A model generated the notes under the pieces. The model was not told the DNA's origin. It ran no database searches and was given only the letters and a program-made list of their open reading frames with translations. Below, piece by piece: positions 52,754 through 62,126 of a stretch of 62,212 nt of DNA (position 1 is the first letter of the stretch; the number at the start of each line of letters is the position of its first letter). This stretch comes from Propionibacteriaceae bacterium (GTDB lineage: Bacteria > Actinomycetota > Actinomycetes > Propionibacteriales > Propionibacteriaceae), in the NCBI GenBank assembly GCA_031285505.1, contig JAITVZ010000022.1, forward strand, positions 1-62,212, written 5' to 3'. A program made the translations under genes and the position numbers.

Positions 52754-53689
52754 ATGTCGCCTGTCGGTAAATCTGTGAGGCTGTTCTTGGTCGACGGTGA
52801 CGTGTCTGGCCTTCGAGTCGCCGAGATAATGAACTGGACAGGCCAAGTGTTGGCCACCAGTCGATCGAACCTGGGTGAGCTCATGTCCCGGAAGGAAGCG
52901 GAACGGACCGGTGTCTATCTGCTCTTGGGTGACGAACAGGCTTACATCGGCGAGGCCGATGTCATCAAAGAGCGCCTTCGCATGCACAATCGCCCAGAGT
53001 CATCTGGTGGTAAAGATTTCTGGACTGAAGTGGTGATTCTCACCAGTAAGGACTCTAATCTGACGAAGGCTCATGCCCGCTATCTGGAGTCTCGGCTGAT
53101 ATCGATCGCCCGGCGGGCTGGCCGGCTGGAGCTGACCAACGGCACGAGCCCTGATCCGATCGCTCTTCCGGAAGCGGATGTGTCGGATATGGAGTACTAC
53201 ATCAGCCAGGCGCAGATTCTCTTGCCAGTTCTGGGCGTCAGCCTCCTGCGCGAGCAGTTGGTCAGCGGCCCGGTCACGGCTGATTCGCGAGCCGGGCAGT
53301 TGTCGCCAGTGTTTGTGATGCACGTTCCCGGTGGCGGTCAGGCGCGAGCCCAGGAGATCGATGGGGAGTTCACCGTCTTGGCAGACTCGCAGGCTCGCCT
53401 GAAGTGGGTGGGGGGAATCCTGAAGCGGCCTTCCCATAACCGCCGTGATTTGAGGCAGAAACTCATCGATGAAGGTCTCCTCCAAGTGGATGGCGAATGG
53501 CGGCGTTTTATCCGAAACTTCGTTTTCACCAGTCCGAGCACTGCGGCCGCTGTCATTGTAGGAACGGAAACTCACAATGGACGTTCCGCCTGGCGGGTTG
53601 AGGGTCAAGAGCAAACCTACGGAGAGTGGCAGACTCAGGTGATCGAGGCGGAGGAGAGGTTGGGGGCAGTCCTTGGACGAACGCCTTGA
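52754..53689 (+). CDS. GIY-YIG nuclease domain and DUF4357 protein
   Basis: 311 residues; AGGAGG five bases before ATG. A GIY-YIG-type core is present (TGVYLLLGDEQAYIGEAD, RLRMHN, FWTEVVILTSKDSNLTKAHARYLESRL, with the family Arg and Glu). The C-terminal DUF4357 (SPSTAAAVIVGTETHNGRSA, QTYGEWQ) often accompanies GIY-YIG or restriction-related proteins. Possibly DNA-targeting. It lies just upstream of the Wadjet operon and downstream of a VWA tail remnant. A second DUF4357 remnant is at 49380. Confidence 0.9.
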   Translation: MSPVGKSVRLFLVDGDVSGLRVAEIMNWTGQVLATSRSNLGELMSRKEAERTGVYLLLGDEQAYIGEADVIKERLRMHNRPESSGGKDFWTEVVILTSKDSNLTKAHARYLESRLISIARRAGRLELTNGTSPDPIALPEADVSDMEYYISQAQILLPVLGVSLLREQLVSGPVTADSRAGQLSPVFVMHVPGGGQARAQEIDGEFTVLADSQARLKWVGGILKRPSHNRRDLRQKLIDEGLLQVDGEWRRFIRNFVFTSPSTAAAVIVGTETHNGRSAWRVEGQEQTYGEWQTQVIEAEERLGAVLGRTP

Positions 53690-53730
53690 CCATCCTTTCT
53701 CCATCCCCGGGAATTGTCGCCGCTCCCACC

Positions 53731-53742
53731 TAGAATGAGCCC
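53731..53742 (+). promoter_or_regulatory. -10 box for leaderless Wadjet transcript
   Basis: TAGAAT at 53731-53736, then six bases, then ATG 53743. Fixes the jetA start and suggests the defence operon is transcribed without a 5' leader. Confidence 0.7.
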
Positions 53743-55297
53743 CATGGATTCGACCTCGGTGGTGGCAGTGGCCGCGCGGCTGCGCGCTGCCTTGACCGAT
53801 GCTGATCCGAGCTTGACGGTCCTGCGCGGCGACAACGCTGCTGTGCTGGTGGCCTGCCTATCGGCTCATCTTGGTGGGTTGACCCGGCGCCGACCGGTGC
53901 CGGAGTTTCTGGAATTGCTCGCTGCTGACCTGGACGAGCTGCGTGGGCTGGGTTTCGAGCTCAATCGCACGCCTCAGGAATACTTGTCGGAGTGGGTCCG
54001 CCAGCGCTACCTGCTGCGCCGTCCGGGGGAGGGGCGCGAGGAGACGGTCGAGCTGACTCCGGCTGCGTCCAACGCTGTCTCCTACGCCGCCGGTCTGGCG
54101 GATCGAGGCAACCGGGTGACGGCCTCGCGCCTGGCCAACGTCGCGGATTTACTTGGCCGACTGGCCAGGGATTCAGACGCCGATGGTGCCGCCCGGCTGG
54201 CCGCACTGCAGGAGGAACGAGCCAGGATCGACGAGCAGATTCGGGCTGTCGAGGCCGGCCAGTATCTGCCGGTCGATGAGGCCACTGCCCTGGAGCGATT
54301 CGGTGAGATCATCGCCTTGGCCCGTGAGATCCCGGGTGACTTCGCTCGGGTCAGCGCCGACTTCGACCAGCTGAATCACGAGCTGCGCGAGCGCATCATC
54401 CTCAGCCAGGGTTCACGTGGCCAGGTGCTCGACGAGGTCTTCGACTCCATCGACTCGATCGAGGCGTCGGATGCCGGTCGGACCTTCGGCGCCTTCTACG
54501 ATCTGGTGCTCGACCCGGAGCGTTCCACTGCTATGGATGAGGCCATCGCGGCGGTGCTGGAGCGGCCTTTCGCCGAGTCCACCCGGCCCGAATCACGTCA
54601 ATTCCTCCGCCGTTTCTTGACGGCACTGCAGCTGGACGCCGCTCAGGTGCGTGCGGCCATGACCGGCTTCGACCGGTCACTTCGGCAATTCGTCGCCACC
54701 AGGGCCTACCGCGAGCAGGCCCAATTGTCGGCCGAGCTGGCCGATGCCCAGGTGGCCGCTCTCCAGGCCGTCGCAGCCACTGGGAGTCTCATCGGTAAAG
54801 TGGGTTACTCCCTGCCGACGACATCGACGGCCGCCACCGGCATCAGCGCCTGGCGACTGCATAACCCGGGTGATGTTCGGGTGGAGGAGCCTCTGCGCCA
54901 GGCCGTGAGCGGCGCGGTCGACCTGGTCGAGCTTCGTCGGAAGATGCGCCTATCAGAGATCGACTTCCGGGAGCTCCAGGAGGCGGCGGCGGCGATGGTG
55001 GCAGGGGGCCAACCGGCGACGGTCGGCGATGTGCTGGCGGCCCACCCAGCCACCCAGGGCTTGGCCTCAGTCATTGGGCTGATGGTCTTGGCCCATTCGG
55101 TCGGGGTGGCCGGCGCTGGTGTGGAGGCGGTTGGGTGGCGGTCCGCCTCCGGCGCCAAGCGCAGTGTGGTGATCAATCGACAGCTCTTCACCACTGTGCC
55201 CGATGATTGGTCGGCTGAAACAAAGAAAGGCAGCGCTGGCCTGTCGGGCGCCGCGGTAGCCGACACAATAGAGATTGAAGGTGAGGACCATGGCTAG
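53743..55297 (+). CDS. jetA: Wadjet protein JetA (DUF3375, MukF/kleisin-like)
   Basis: 517 residues from ATG 53743 (fixed by the -10 box). DUF3375 features: LRGDNAAVLVACLSAHLGG, LNRTPQEYLSEWVRQRYLLR, ELTPAASNAVSYAAGL with a long helical middle (RLAALQEERARIDEQIRAVE) and SRGQVLDEVFDSIDSIEASD. JetA is the kleisin/MukF-type subunit of the Wadjet SMC complex that cuts small circular plasmids. It overlaps jetB by eight bases. First gene of a complete four-gene set in the type I order. Confidence 0.95.
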
Positions 55298-56183
55298 GCC
55301 GCAGCGGGCGCATGGGAGCTGGGACACCGCTGGTGTGGAGGCAGACGGCCATGACAACAGTGAGGGGCTGATCGAACAGCCTGATTCGGCCGATGCGGCA
55401 GGTGAACTCGGACCGAACGACGCCGGTCGATTGCGGATCGACTCGCGGCGGGCTTTGGTGCAGCTGGTCAAGGGGCCATACATCATGCGTGATCTTCATC
55501 CGCGGCTGTGGTCGTTTCTTGAGGTCGACGAGGCGGCCATCCGCCGGTCGTTGGGTGATCTCTTCTTGGAGCTGGTCATCCATCGGGAGGCAGGAGTCGC
55601 TTTCGCCCGCAATTTTGACACCGATGTGCCTGGCACCAGCTTCTTTCGGGCGACCCCGTTGACCCTGATCGACACCGCCCTGGTGCTCTTCCTCCGCCTC
55701 CATTTGCTTCAGGCCACGCCGAGTCGGGCATTCATCGGCGCCGATGAGATCATCGACCAATTGAAAGTCTACGGCTCGGCTGCTCGCACCGATCCATCCC
55801 TGACAGTCAAGCGCATTCGCGCCTCGATCGAGAAGATGAAGAAAGTCAGTCTCTTGCTGCCGGCCGGTGAAGAGGACCGCTTTGAGGTGTCGCCGGTGCT
55901 CGGTATCGTCTTCGACGCCGCCGAGGTCCGGGCCGTGCGGGCCGAGTTGGAGCGATTGATCGGCGTGAGTCCGGCTGGTGTGGATGAGAGGGAGCAGGGG
56001 CCAGGCGATGTCTTAGTCACCGCCGCATCGCTCAAGCCAGGCACTGATGGCGACTCCCGAGCCGATCCCCCCACCGCGGGTGAGTGGTCGACAGTCAGCC
56101 GGTCAGCAGGCCGTGGCGGCGGCAACCGAGCTGATGTCGACACCGAGGATGAGCTTGAGACCGAAGCGGAGGCGGAGTTATGA
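55290..56183 (+). CDS. jetB: Wadjet protein JetB (DUF4194, MukE-like)
   Basis: 297 residues from ATG 55290, with AAGG/TGAGG upstream inside jetA. DUF4194 core: RALVQLVKGPYIMRDLHPRLW, LFLELVIHREAGVAFAR, RATPLTLIDTALVLFLRLHL and VKRIRASIEKMKKVSLLLP. The first about 45 residues and last about 60 are charged and likely disordered. JetB is the winged-helix (MukE/KITE-like) partner of JetA. Its stop overlaps jetC (ATGA). Confidence 0.93.
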   Translation: MARPQRAHGSWDTAGVEADGHDNSEGLIEQPDSADAAGELGPNDAGRLRIDSRRALVQLVKGPYIMRDLHPRLWSFLEVDEAAIRRSLGDLFLELVIHREAGVAFARNFDTDVPGTSFFRATPLTLIDTALVLFLRLHLLQATPSRAFIGADEIIDQLKVYGSAARTDPSLTVKRIRASIEKMKKVSLLLPAGEEDRFEVSPVLGIVFDAAEVRAVRAELERLIGVSPAGVDEREQGPGDVLVTAASLKPGTDGDSRADPPTAGEWSTVSRSAGRGGGNRADVDTEDELETEAEAEL

Positions 56184-59100
56184 CCGATCAATACCGCTTG
56201 ACCCGCATCCAGCTGGTCAACTGGGGCACATTCGACGGCTACTTCGACCTGCCAGTGCCTGCGCGCGGCCTGCTTCTGACCGGCCCGTCGGGTTCGGGGA
56301 AGTCCTCGGTGCTGGACGCCATGGCGACCGTGCTGGTTCATCCCAAGTGGCTGACCCTCAACGCTGCCGCCCAGGAGGGCGGTCGGGACCGATCACGCAC
56401 CCTGGCCACCTATGTGCGCGGAGCGTACAAGCGAACCGCCTCGGAGGAGTCGGGGGAGATTGCCGCCGCCTATCTCCGCGTCGGAGCCACCTGGAGTGCT
56501 GTCGCTTTGACCTACGAGGGGCCAGGTGGTGGAGTCAGCACCGCCGCCCGGCTGATGCACCTGGCCAGGGGGGCAACCGCCGCCGCCGATGTGCGTTCGC
56601 TCTTTCTGCTGGCGGACGAGGCCGTTGATCTGCCCGCTCTGGCCGAGTTCGTCGTCAATGGTCTGGACCGCCGCGCCGTCAAGCGGGCCCACGGCGATTG
56701 GTTGATCACCGACGTTTATTCGACCTTCGCCGCCGGCTTGCACCGGCGGTTAGGTCTGAGCGACCAGGCCCAGCATCTCTTGCATAAGACTCAGTCGGCC
56801 AAGAACCTCGACAGTCTCGACGGGCTGCTGCGTGACTTCATGCTCGATCAGCCGCGCACCTTCGACCTGGTCGATCAGGCCATTGATCAGTTCACCGAGT
56901 TGCGGTCGGCTCATGCCACAGTGGTCGATGCTCGTCAACAGATCGCCGCCTTGACTCCGTTGAGTGAGGCGGCTGGCCAACGGCAGGATCGCTTGGATCG
57001 CCGGGATCGGGCCGAGCAACTGGCCGCCGGGGTCGAAACTGTTCGCCTGCAAACCCACGCTCGCTTGGCCAGCGCCAGACTGGAGGAGTTGAACCGCAGA
57101 CAAGCCGGGCTGGCACCAGAGTTGGACCGAGCCGAGGCCGATCTTCGTGATCGTCGGGATGATCGACTGGAGGCCGAGTTGGCCTTGCGCACCGCTGGCG
57201 GCGACCGCTTGGAGGTACTCGCCGCTGAGCGCGTGGAGGCTGAGTCGGCATTGGCCAGGACACGCCGGTCGCGATCCCAAGCGGAGTCTTTAGCAGTTAA
57301 CTGCGGCCAGGAACTGCCGCGGTCGGCCAATGACATGAAGGCTTTCCTTCAGCGCATCGAGCTGGCCTTGGCCGACAGCGCTGAGACTGAGGAGGACAAG
57401 CAGGCCCGCTACGATCTGGTGGCGGAGCAGCGCCGCCTGTCCGGTGAGCGAGCTCAGGTGGCCGAAGCCCTCAAACTGGCGGAGAGTGAAGGCTCGGCTC
57501 TGCCGCCACAGTTGTTGGCCGTCCGTGACTTCTTGGTGAAACACGGCGCAGATCGGTCCCGTCTGCCCTTCGCTGGGGAGCTGCTGGCAGTCGATCCGGC
57601 CCAGGCCCGCTGGACAGGCGCGCTGGAGCGGGTGCTCCATGGGCTGGCCCGCACCCTGTTGGTGCCGGCTGACCTCTACCCGCTGGTGTCTGATCTGGTC
57701 GACCGTGGTCGCCTGGTCGATCGGGCCGGACGGGGAGTTCGGCTGGTCTACGAGCGAATCAATGATTCGATTGCAGCCGAGCTGCCGCATTCCTGGTCTG
57801 GCGGTCCAGGTGATGGTGCTGGGGGTCCGAACTCCGTGGCGACCAACCAGCGATCCAGCGCTGTCGGTGAGCCGTTGGCTGACAAGTTGACGGTCACCGA
57901 TGGTGAGTTCCACGACTGGCTGAGTTCCACGCTGGAGCGACGCTTCGATTATCAACTGGTTGAGTCGGCGTCTGATCTGCGCCTCGTCGATCGCGGCGTG
58001 ACCCTGGCCGGTCAGATTCGCCACTCTCGTTCCCGCCACGAGAAGGATGATCGGCACAGTGTCGATGATCGTCTCCATTGGGTGTTGGGGTCGTCTGGCG
58101 GGGCGCGCCGCGAGGCCCTGATCGAAGAGCTGGGCCGCCTCAGACGAGCCGAATCCGAGGCCAGCAGTCGCCTGGGGCAGGCCGAACAGGCTGATCTCAA
58201 GAGTCGCCAGCTGCAGCAAGCATTGCAGCAACTGCAGGCCATCGAGTGGTCAGCCATCGACATCGATGGGGCGCAGCGCCAGGTGGGCGCCATCACCGAG
58301 CGGATCAACCTGCTGCGGGTCGGATCAGCTGACCTGGCCGCCGCCGAGCGGGCCGCCGAGCAGGCCCGTCGGGCCGAGACCGAGGCCGACGCCGTGAACG
58401 CTGAGTTGCGCCGCCAGGTCGAACGCCTGCGCTTCGAGAGCGAGGAGCTGCAGCGGTCCCTGGACGCCTGGCAACTCGAATTGCTGGCGGCGCCGACTGT
58501 CGATGAGTCGGTGGCCGACGAGTTGGCGGGCCGCTTCTCAGACGACCCAGCCGCGACCGAGGGCTTGGCCCAGTCCCTGTCGAGGGAGTTCGCCAGTCAG
58601 ATCAAGGCTCTCGGTGATCAGGTCGAGAAGATCAACGCCCGGGCGGTTCGATCGATGACCGAGTATTCGACCAGCTGGCCGGCGCAGGCGGCCGGAGTCA
58701 CTCCCGACGTCGATTATCTGAACGACTATCTCCAGATTCTTCAGCGGCTGAGCGCCGACCGCCTGCCCGACTTCGAGGGCCGCTTCTTCGAGCTCTTGCA
58801 GAGCCAGACCCGCAACAACGTCGGGACCATCGCCAGCACGATCAGGGCCTCGCGCCGCGAGGTGACCGAGCGGATCGGCCCGATCAACGACTCGCTGGCC
58901 CTGACGGATTATTCGCCTGGCAACCACCTCTTCCTGAGGGTCGATGATCGCCGTCTGCCCGAGGTGACGGCCTTCCTCCAGGATCTCAACACGGTGACCG
59001 CCGGTTCCTTGGAGGACAGCTGGTCGAGTGAGCAAGGTGAGTCGGCCCGCGCCATGGCGGAACAGCGCTTCGTCAAGCTGGCCGGTCTGCTCGACAAGCT

Positions 59101-59605
59101 CAGCTCATCGGATCCGGCGGACCGACGCTGGCGTAATGTCTGCCTGGACACCAGGCTGCACATTCAGTTCATCGCCGAGGAGCGCAACGCCTCCGGTGAG
59201 CCGGTCAACTTCTACAAGGACGCCGGCGGCCTGTCGGGCGGCGAGCGCCAGAAGTTGGTGGTCTTCTGCCTGGCAGCGGCCTTGCGCTATCAGTTGGCTC
59301 GCGATGGCTCGCCTCGCCCGCGCTATGCCCTGGTAGTGCTCGACGAGGCCTTTGACAAGACCGACCCAGCCTTCACCCGTCTGGGTTTGGAGGTCTTCAT
59401 GAGTTTTGGTTTCCAATTGCTGCTGGCTACCCCTGAGAAGATGCTGCAGACACTTGAGGACTACGTCGGCGGGGTGGTGTTGGTTCACAACGATCCGGGG
59501 CAAGGTTCGCGGGTCGACAAGCTCATCTGGGAGCAGCCTGAATCCCTGTCGCCGCCACCGCCACCGGCCGAGCAGGACGATCTCTTTGGAGGCTGGAATG
59601 GCTGA
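56180..59605 (+). CDS. jetC: Wadjet SMC-like ATPase JetC
   Basis: 1141 residues. Walker A TGPSGSGKSS (34-43), then a long coiled-coil region (about 260-900) broken by a hinge-like domain (near 460-620: LPFAGELLAVDPAQARWTGA). The ABC signature is LSGGERQKLVVF (near 1016) and Walker B LVVLDEAFDKTDP (near 1050). This is the MukB/SMC-like motor that extrudes plasmid DNA in Wadjet. All ATPase motifs are intact. GGAGG at 59588-59592 near its end would serve an ATG at 59598, which is out of frame with jetD. Confidence 0.95.
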   Translation: MTDQYRLTRIQLVNWGTFDGYFDLPVPARGLLLTGPSGSGKSSVLDAMATVLVHPKWLTLNAAAQEGGRDRSRTLATYVRGAYKRTASEESGEIAAAYLRVGATWSAVALTYEGPGGGVSTAARLMHLARGATAAADVRSLFLLADEAVDLPALAEFVVNGLDRRAVKRAHGDWLITDVYSTFAAGLHRRLGLSDQAQHLLHKTQSAKNLDSLDGLLRDFMLDQPRTFDLVDQAIDQFTELRSAHATVVDARQQIAALTPLSEAAGQRQDRLDRRDRAEQLAAGVETVRLQTHARLASARLEELNRRQAGLAPELDRAEADLRDRRDDRLEAELALRTAGGDRLEVLAAERVEAESALARTRRSRSQAESLAVNCGQELPRSANDMKAFLQRIELALADSAETEEDKQARYDLVAEQRRLSGERAQVAEALKLAESEGSALPPQLLAVRDFLVKHGADRSRLPFAGELLAVDPAQARWTGALERVLHGLARTLLVPADLYPLVSDLVDRGRLVDRAGRGVRLVYERINDSIAAELPHSWSGGPGDGAGGPNSVATNQRSSAVGEPLADKLTVTDGEFHDWLSSTLERRFDYQLVESASDLRLVDRGVTLAGQIRHSRSRHEKDDRHSVDDRLHWVLGSSGGARREALIEELGRLRRAESEASSRLGQAEQADLKSRQLQQALQQLQAIEWSAIDIDGAQRQVGAITERINLLRVGSADLAAAERAAEQARRAETEADAVNAELRRQVERLRFESEELQRSLDAWQLELLAAPTVDESVADELAGRFSDDPAATEGLAQSLSREFASQIKALGDQVEKINARAVRSMTEYSTSWPAQAAGVTPDVDYLNDYLQILQRLSADRLPDFEGRFFELLQSQTRNNVGTIASTIRASRREVTERIGPINDSLALTDYSPGNHLFLRVDDRRLPEVTAFLQDLNTVTAGSLEDSWSSEQGESARAMAEQRFVKLAGLLDKLSSSDPADRRWRNVCLDTRLHIQFIAEERNASGEPVNFYKDAGGLSGGERQKLVVFCLAAALRYQLARDGSPRPRYALVVLDEAFDKTDPAFTRLGLEVFMSFGFQLLLATPEKMLQTLEDYVGGVVLVHNDPGQGSRVDKLIWEQPESLSPPPPPAEQDDLFGGWNG

Positions 59606-59656
59606 TTCACGGTGCCTGCCAAGCAAGTCAGGGTTGGGTCTTCATGTCAGAGTTTC

Positions 59657-60829
59657 ATGGCGTTGTCTGACGCCGGGTGGCGATCACTGATGCGGACTCG
59701 TGGTTGTTTGGCCTTGTGGGCCAGCCGTAAGGTGAAATCGGCCGAGCGGGATTGGTTGGTCCAATCCGACTACGGGGAAAGCCTGTGCTTCACCTTCCCG
59801 CTACAGCCACCGACTGAGCACGAGGCATTGGCTGATCCTGATGGCGTGGCCGCCTGGCTCGACAGTTGGCGCGGTTTTCCCGGCGATGAGTGGGCCCATG
59901 TGGAGTGGGTCGAACGTCGCTGGCCGAGCCTCGGCGTGCAGCGGCTGCCGCAGCGGGTCCACCTGCGGGGAGCGGCAGCCGTGGAGCGAGCCGCCGCGCG
60001 GGCCAATGATTGGGCGCATCTTCGGCGGCAGGCCACCCACCTGCTAGCGGCCTTGGGTGACTCCGTCCGGCCCGCCTTGCGAGCGGTGGCCCGCCAGTTG
60101 CCAGCCCTCTCCGCTGTTGAGTTGGACCAGCTGGCGGCGGTGGTGCGCTGGCTCGTTGACCACCAGGAGTCGGGGCTTGATCGCCGCGAGTTGCCGATCC
60201 CAGGGATCGACTCGAAATGGTTGGAGCGGCACCGGGGGGTCGTTGTGCCGCTGGTGGAAGCCATGGGTGGACAGCGGGGGCTTGGACTCAAGGCGACGGC
60301 CCGACCTTTTGCCGTGCGAGTGTTGGACGACTCGCTGGCAGCGCCGCCGTGGGAATTCGCGGCCCCGGTCGCAGAGTTGGCCCGTCTCGATTGGCGACCA
60401 CACACGGTGCTGATCAGTGAGAATCTGGCTCCATTGCGGCGGTTTGGGTCAGTTCCCGGGGCGGTGGCGGTCCACGGACAGGGCTACCATGTCGCCGAGC
60501 TGGCGGGTGTCCCCTGGGTTGCCCGGGCCCAGCGCCTGCTTTACTGGGGAGATCTCGACACCCACGGCCTGCGAATCCTCGGCCAGGCCAGGCGGGCCTG
60601 GCCCAATCTGGAGTCGGTCTTGATGGATCCGGCCACGCTGGAGCGCTTCAGCACGGTCGTTGACCGGGCCGGTGCCGAGCCGAGCCCATTCCGGGGTGAC
60701 ATCGGCTATCTGAACACCGCCGAGACATCCGCCTTGGCCCAACTGCGCAGCGGTGACCGGCGGCTCGAACAGGAGCGGATCGACTGGGACTACGCCTGGG
60801 GGCAGGTTGTTGAAGCGCTTGGGGTGTAG
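59657..60829 (+). CDS. jetD: Wadjet nuclease JetD (DUF3322/DUF2220, Toprim-like)
   Basis: About 390 residues. The start is uncertain: ATG 59657 fits the family N-terminus but has no ribosome-binding site; GTG 59612 extends it. The N-terminal DUF3322 region (VEWVERRWPSLGVQRLPQRV) leads to the DUF2220 catalytic part with TVLISENLAPL and LLYWGDLDTHGLRIL, whose Glu and DxD-like acidic residues match Toprim metal sites. JetD cleaves the looped plasmid. The gap to jetC is 51 bases, unusual in an otherwise overlapping operon. Confidence 0.92.
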   Translation: MALSDAGWRSLMRTRGCLALWASRKVKSAERDWLVQSDYGESLCFTFPLQPPTEHEALADPDGVAAWLDSWRGFPGDEWAHVEWVERRWPSLGVQRLPQRVHLRGAAAVERAAARANDWAHLRRQATHLLAALGDSVRPALRAVARQLPALSAVELDQLAAVVRWLVDHQESGLDRRELPIPGIDSKWLERHRGVVVPLVEAMGGQRGLGLKATARPFAVRVLDDSLAAPPWEFAAPVAELARLDWRPHTVLISENLAPLRRFGSVPGAVAVHGQGYHVAELAGVPWVARAQRLLYWGDLDTHGLRILGQARRAWPNLESVLMDPATLERFSTVVDRAGAEPSPFRGDIGYLNTAETSALAQLRSGDRRLEQERIDWDYAWGQVVEALGV

Positions 60830-60840
60830 CACGCCACGAG

Positions 60841-60860
60841 CCGGGGAAGCAACACCCCGG
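60841..60860 (+). terminator. Terminator after the Wadjet operon
   Basis: CCGGGG-AAGCAACA-CCCCGG, a perfect 6-bp stem followed by GTTCTCTT, 11 bases after the jetD stop and between convergent genes. Confidence 0.65.
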
Positions 60861-60917
60861 GTTCTCTTCAGTAACGCGCCGAACCCCAATCGCCCTGTCT
60901 CCAAAGGCGATGGCTGG

Positions 60918-61889
60918 TCAGTCGGCCAGGTCCGTGCGCCCCCGCAGCACATCTTCCCGAAGGATATTGCGAGCCAACTCTGGTTGCTCGAAGACGGGAC
61001 TGTGGGCCGAGTCGGTAAATGAGTAAAACCCCTTGACGGGCGCCTCGAGCGCCTGGGCGTAGTCGCGGGCCAGCGCGTAGGACACTTGGTAATCGTAGAC
61101 GCCTTGCAGAATGTAAGCCGGAATCTCCAGGCGCGGCACTCGGGCGGGCACGTCGGCTTCCAGAAGGGCACGCAACAACCAGTGGATCGAAAACTGGCTA
61201 CCGCGAACCATGTTCAGCTTCTCGCGCAGGGTGTAGCCCCTGAAGCGCAGGATGAGTCGGGCGAACCGCCCCATCGACAGCCGCTGCCGCATCGCGCCGA
61301 TGCCGAGACGATCCATGGCCGCAGTGCGCAGCATCATGTACGACATGTCGATGGCGGCGTCGTCATTGATCGGATGCCGCTCCAGCCGCCTGAGCATGGC
61401 CGAATCGCCCTTCGCCCGGAACTCGTCGATCATGTAGTTGTAGGCCAGGCGCTCGGACTCCGCCTGGCGAACCACCTGGCCCGTGCCGATGTAGGCGTGG
61501 AACAACTCAGGCGCACGGCTGGCCACCAGCACCCCCAGCAATGACCCCCAGGAATGGCCCAGCACATAGATCTTCTCTTGGCCGAAACGTTGGCGCAGGA
61601 AGTGCGTCACGGCTATCGTGTCATCGATGAACTGATCCAGGGTCATGGTCTCCGCAGGCAGGCTAGCCTTGAAGGACAGGCCGGCTCCGCGTTGCTCCCA
61701 CCAGCAAACGGTGAACAACTCATCGAGCCTTGTCGGGAATGCCTGGTCGATGACAATTTCCGGAGAGCCCGGTCCGCCGTGCAGGAAAAGCAGCACTGGC
61801 TTGGTTGTGTCTTGGCTCTTGAGGAACATGCCCTGACGGGTCCCATTGATCTCAAGGAATACTTTCTCATGCAGCGGCGTGACCATCAT
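60918..61889 (-). CDS. Alpha/beta hydrolase, proline iminopeptidase-like
   Basis: I take the first of two adjacent ATGs at 61889-61884; an upstream ATG at 61958 would add 23 poorly fitting residues. The protein has VLLFLHGGPGSPE (oxyanion HGGPG), WWEQRGAGLSF (the DQRG-like motif with Glu), and nucleophile elbow GHSWGS, with the late His in DSAHSPVFEQP. This matches the prolyl iminopeptidase/hydrolase group. Length about 323 residues, normal. Cytoplasmic. Likely unrelated to the Wadjet operon it faces. Confidence 0.9.
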   Translation of the reverse strand: MMVTPLHEKVFLEINGTRQGMFLKSQDTTKPVLLFLHGGPGSPEIVIDQAFPTRLDELFTVCWWEQRGAGLSFKASLPAETMTLDQFIDDTIAVTHFLRQRFGQEKIYVLGHSWGSLLGVLVASRAPELFHAYIGTGQVVRQAESERLAYNYMIDEFRAKGDSAMLRRLERHPINDDAAIDMSYMMLRTAAMDRLGIGAMRQRLSMGRFARLILRFRGYTLREKLNMVRGSQFSIHWLLRALLEADVPARVPRLEIPAYILQGVYDYQVSYALARDYAQALEAPVKGFYSFTDSAHSPVFEQPELARNILREDVLRGRTDLAD

Positions 61890-62126
61890 GACTCGCGATC
61901 TGTCCGGTCGAAGGGCGTGATTGGCGCATACTTCGGGGGGGGTGAATGCGCAAAGCATGCTACCAGAGCCCCCAATTGGAAAGTCCTAGCCAGGTGGTTT
62001 AGCTGGTCGAGGTGACAAGGGACTTCTGATAACAACTGGCACCTTCACGGCGGAGGCCAAAGCCGAGGCGAATCGTGACGGCGCCCCTCCGATCGGATTC
62101 TGTCAACCTTGTTGGGACGGTGTGGT

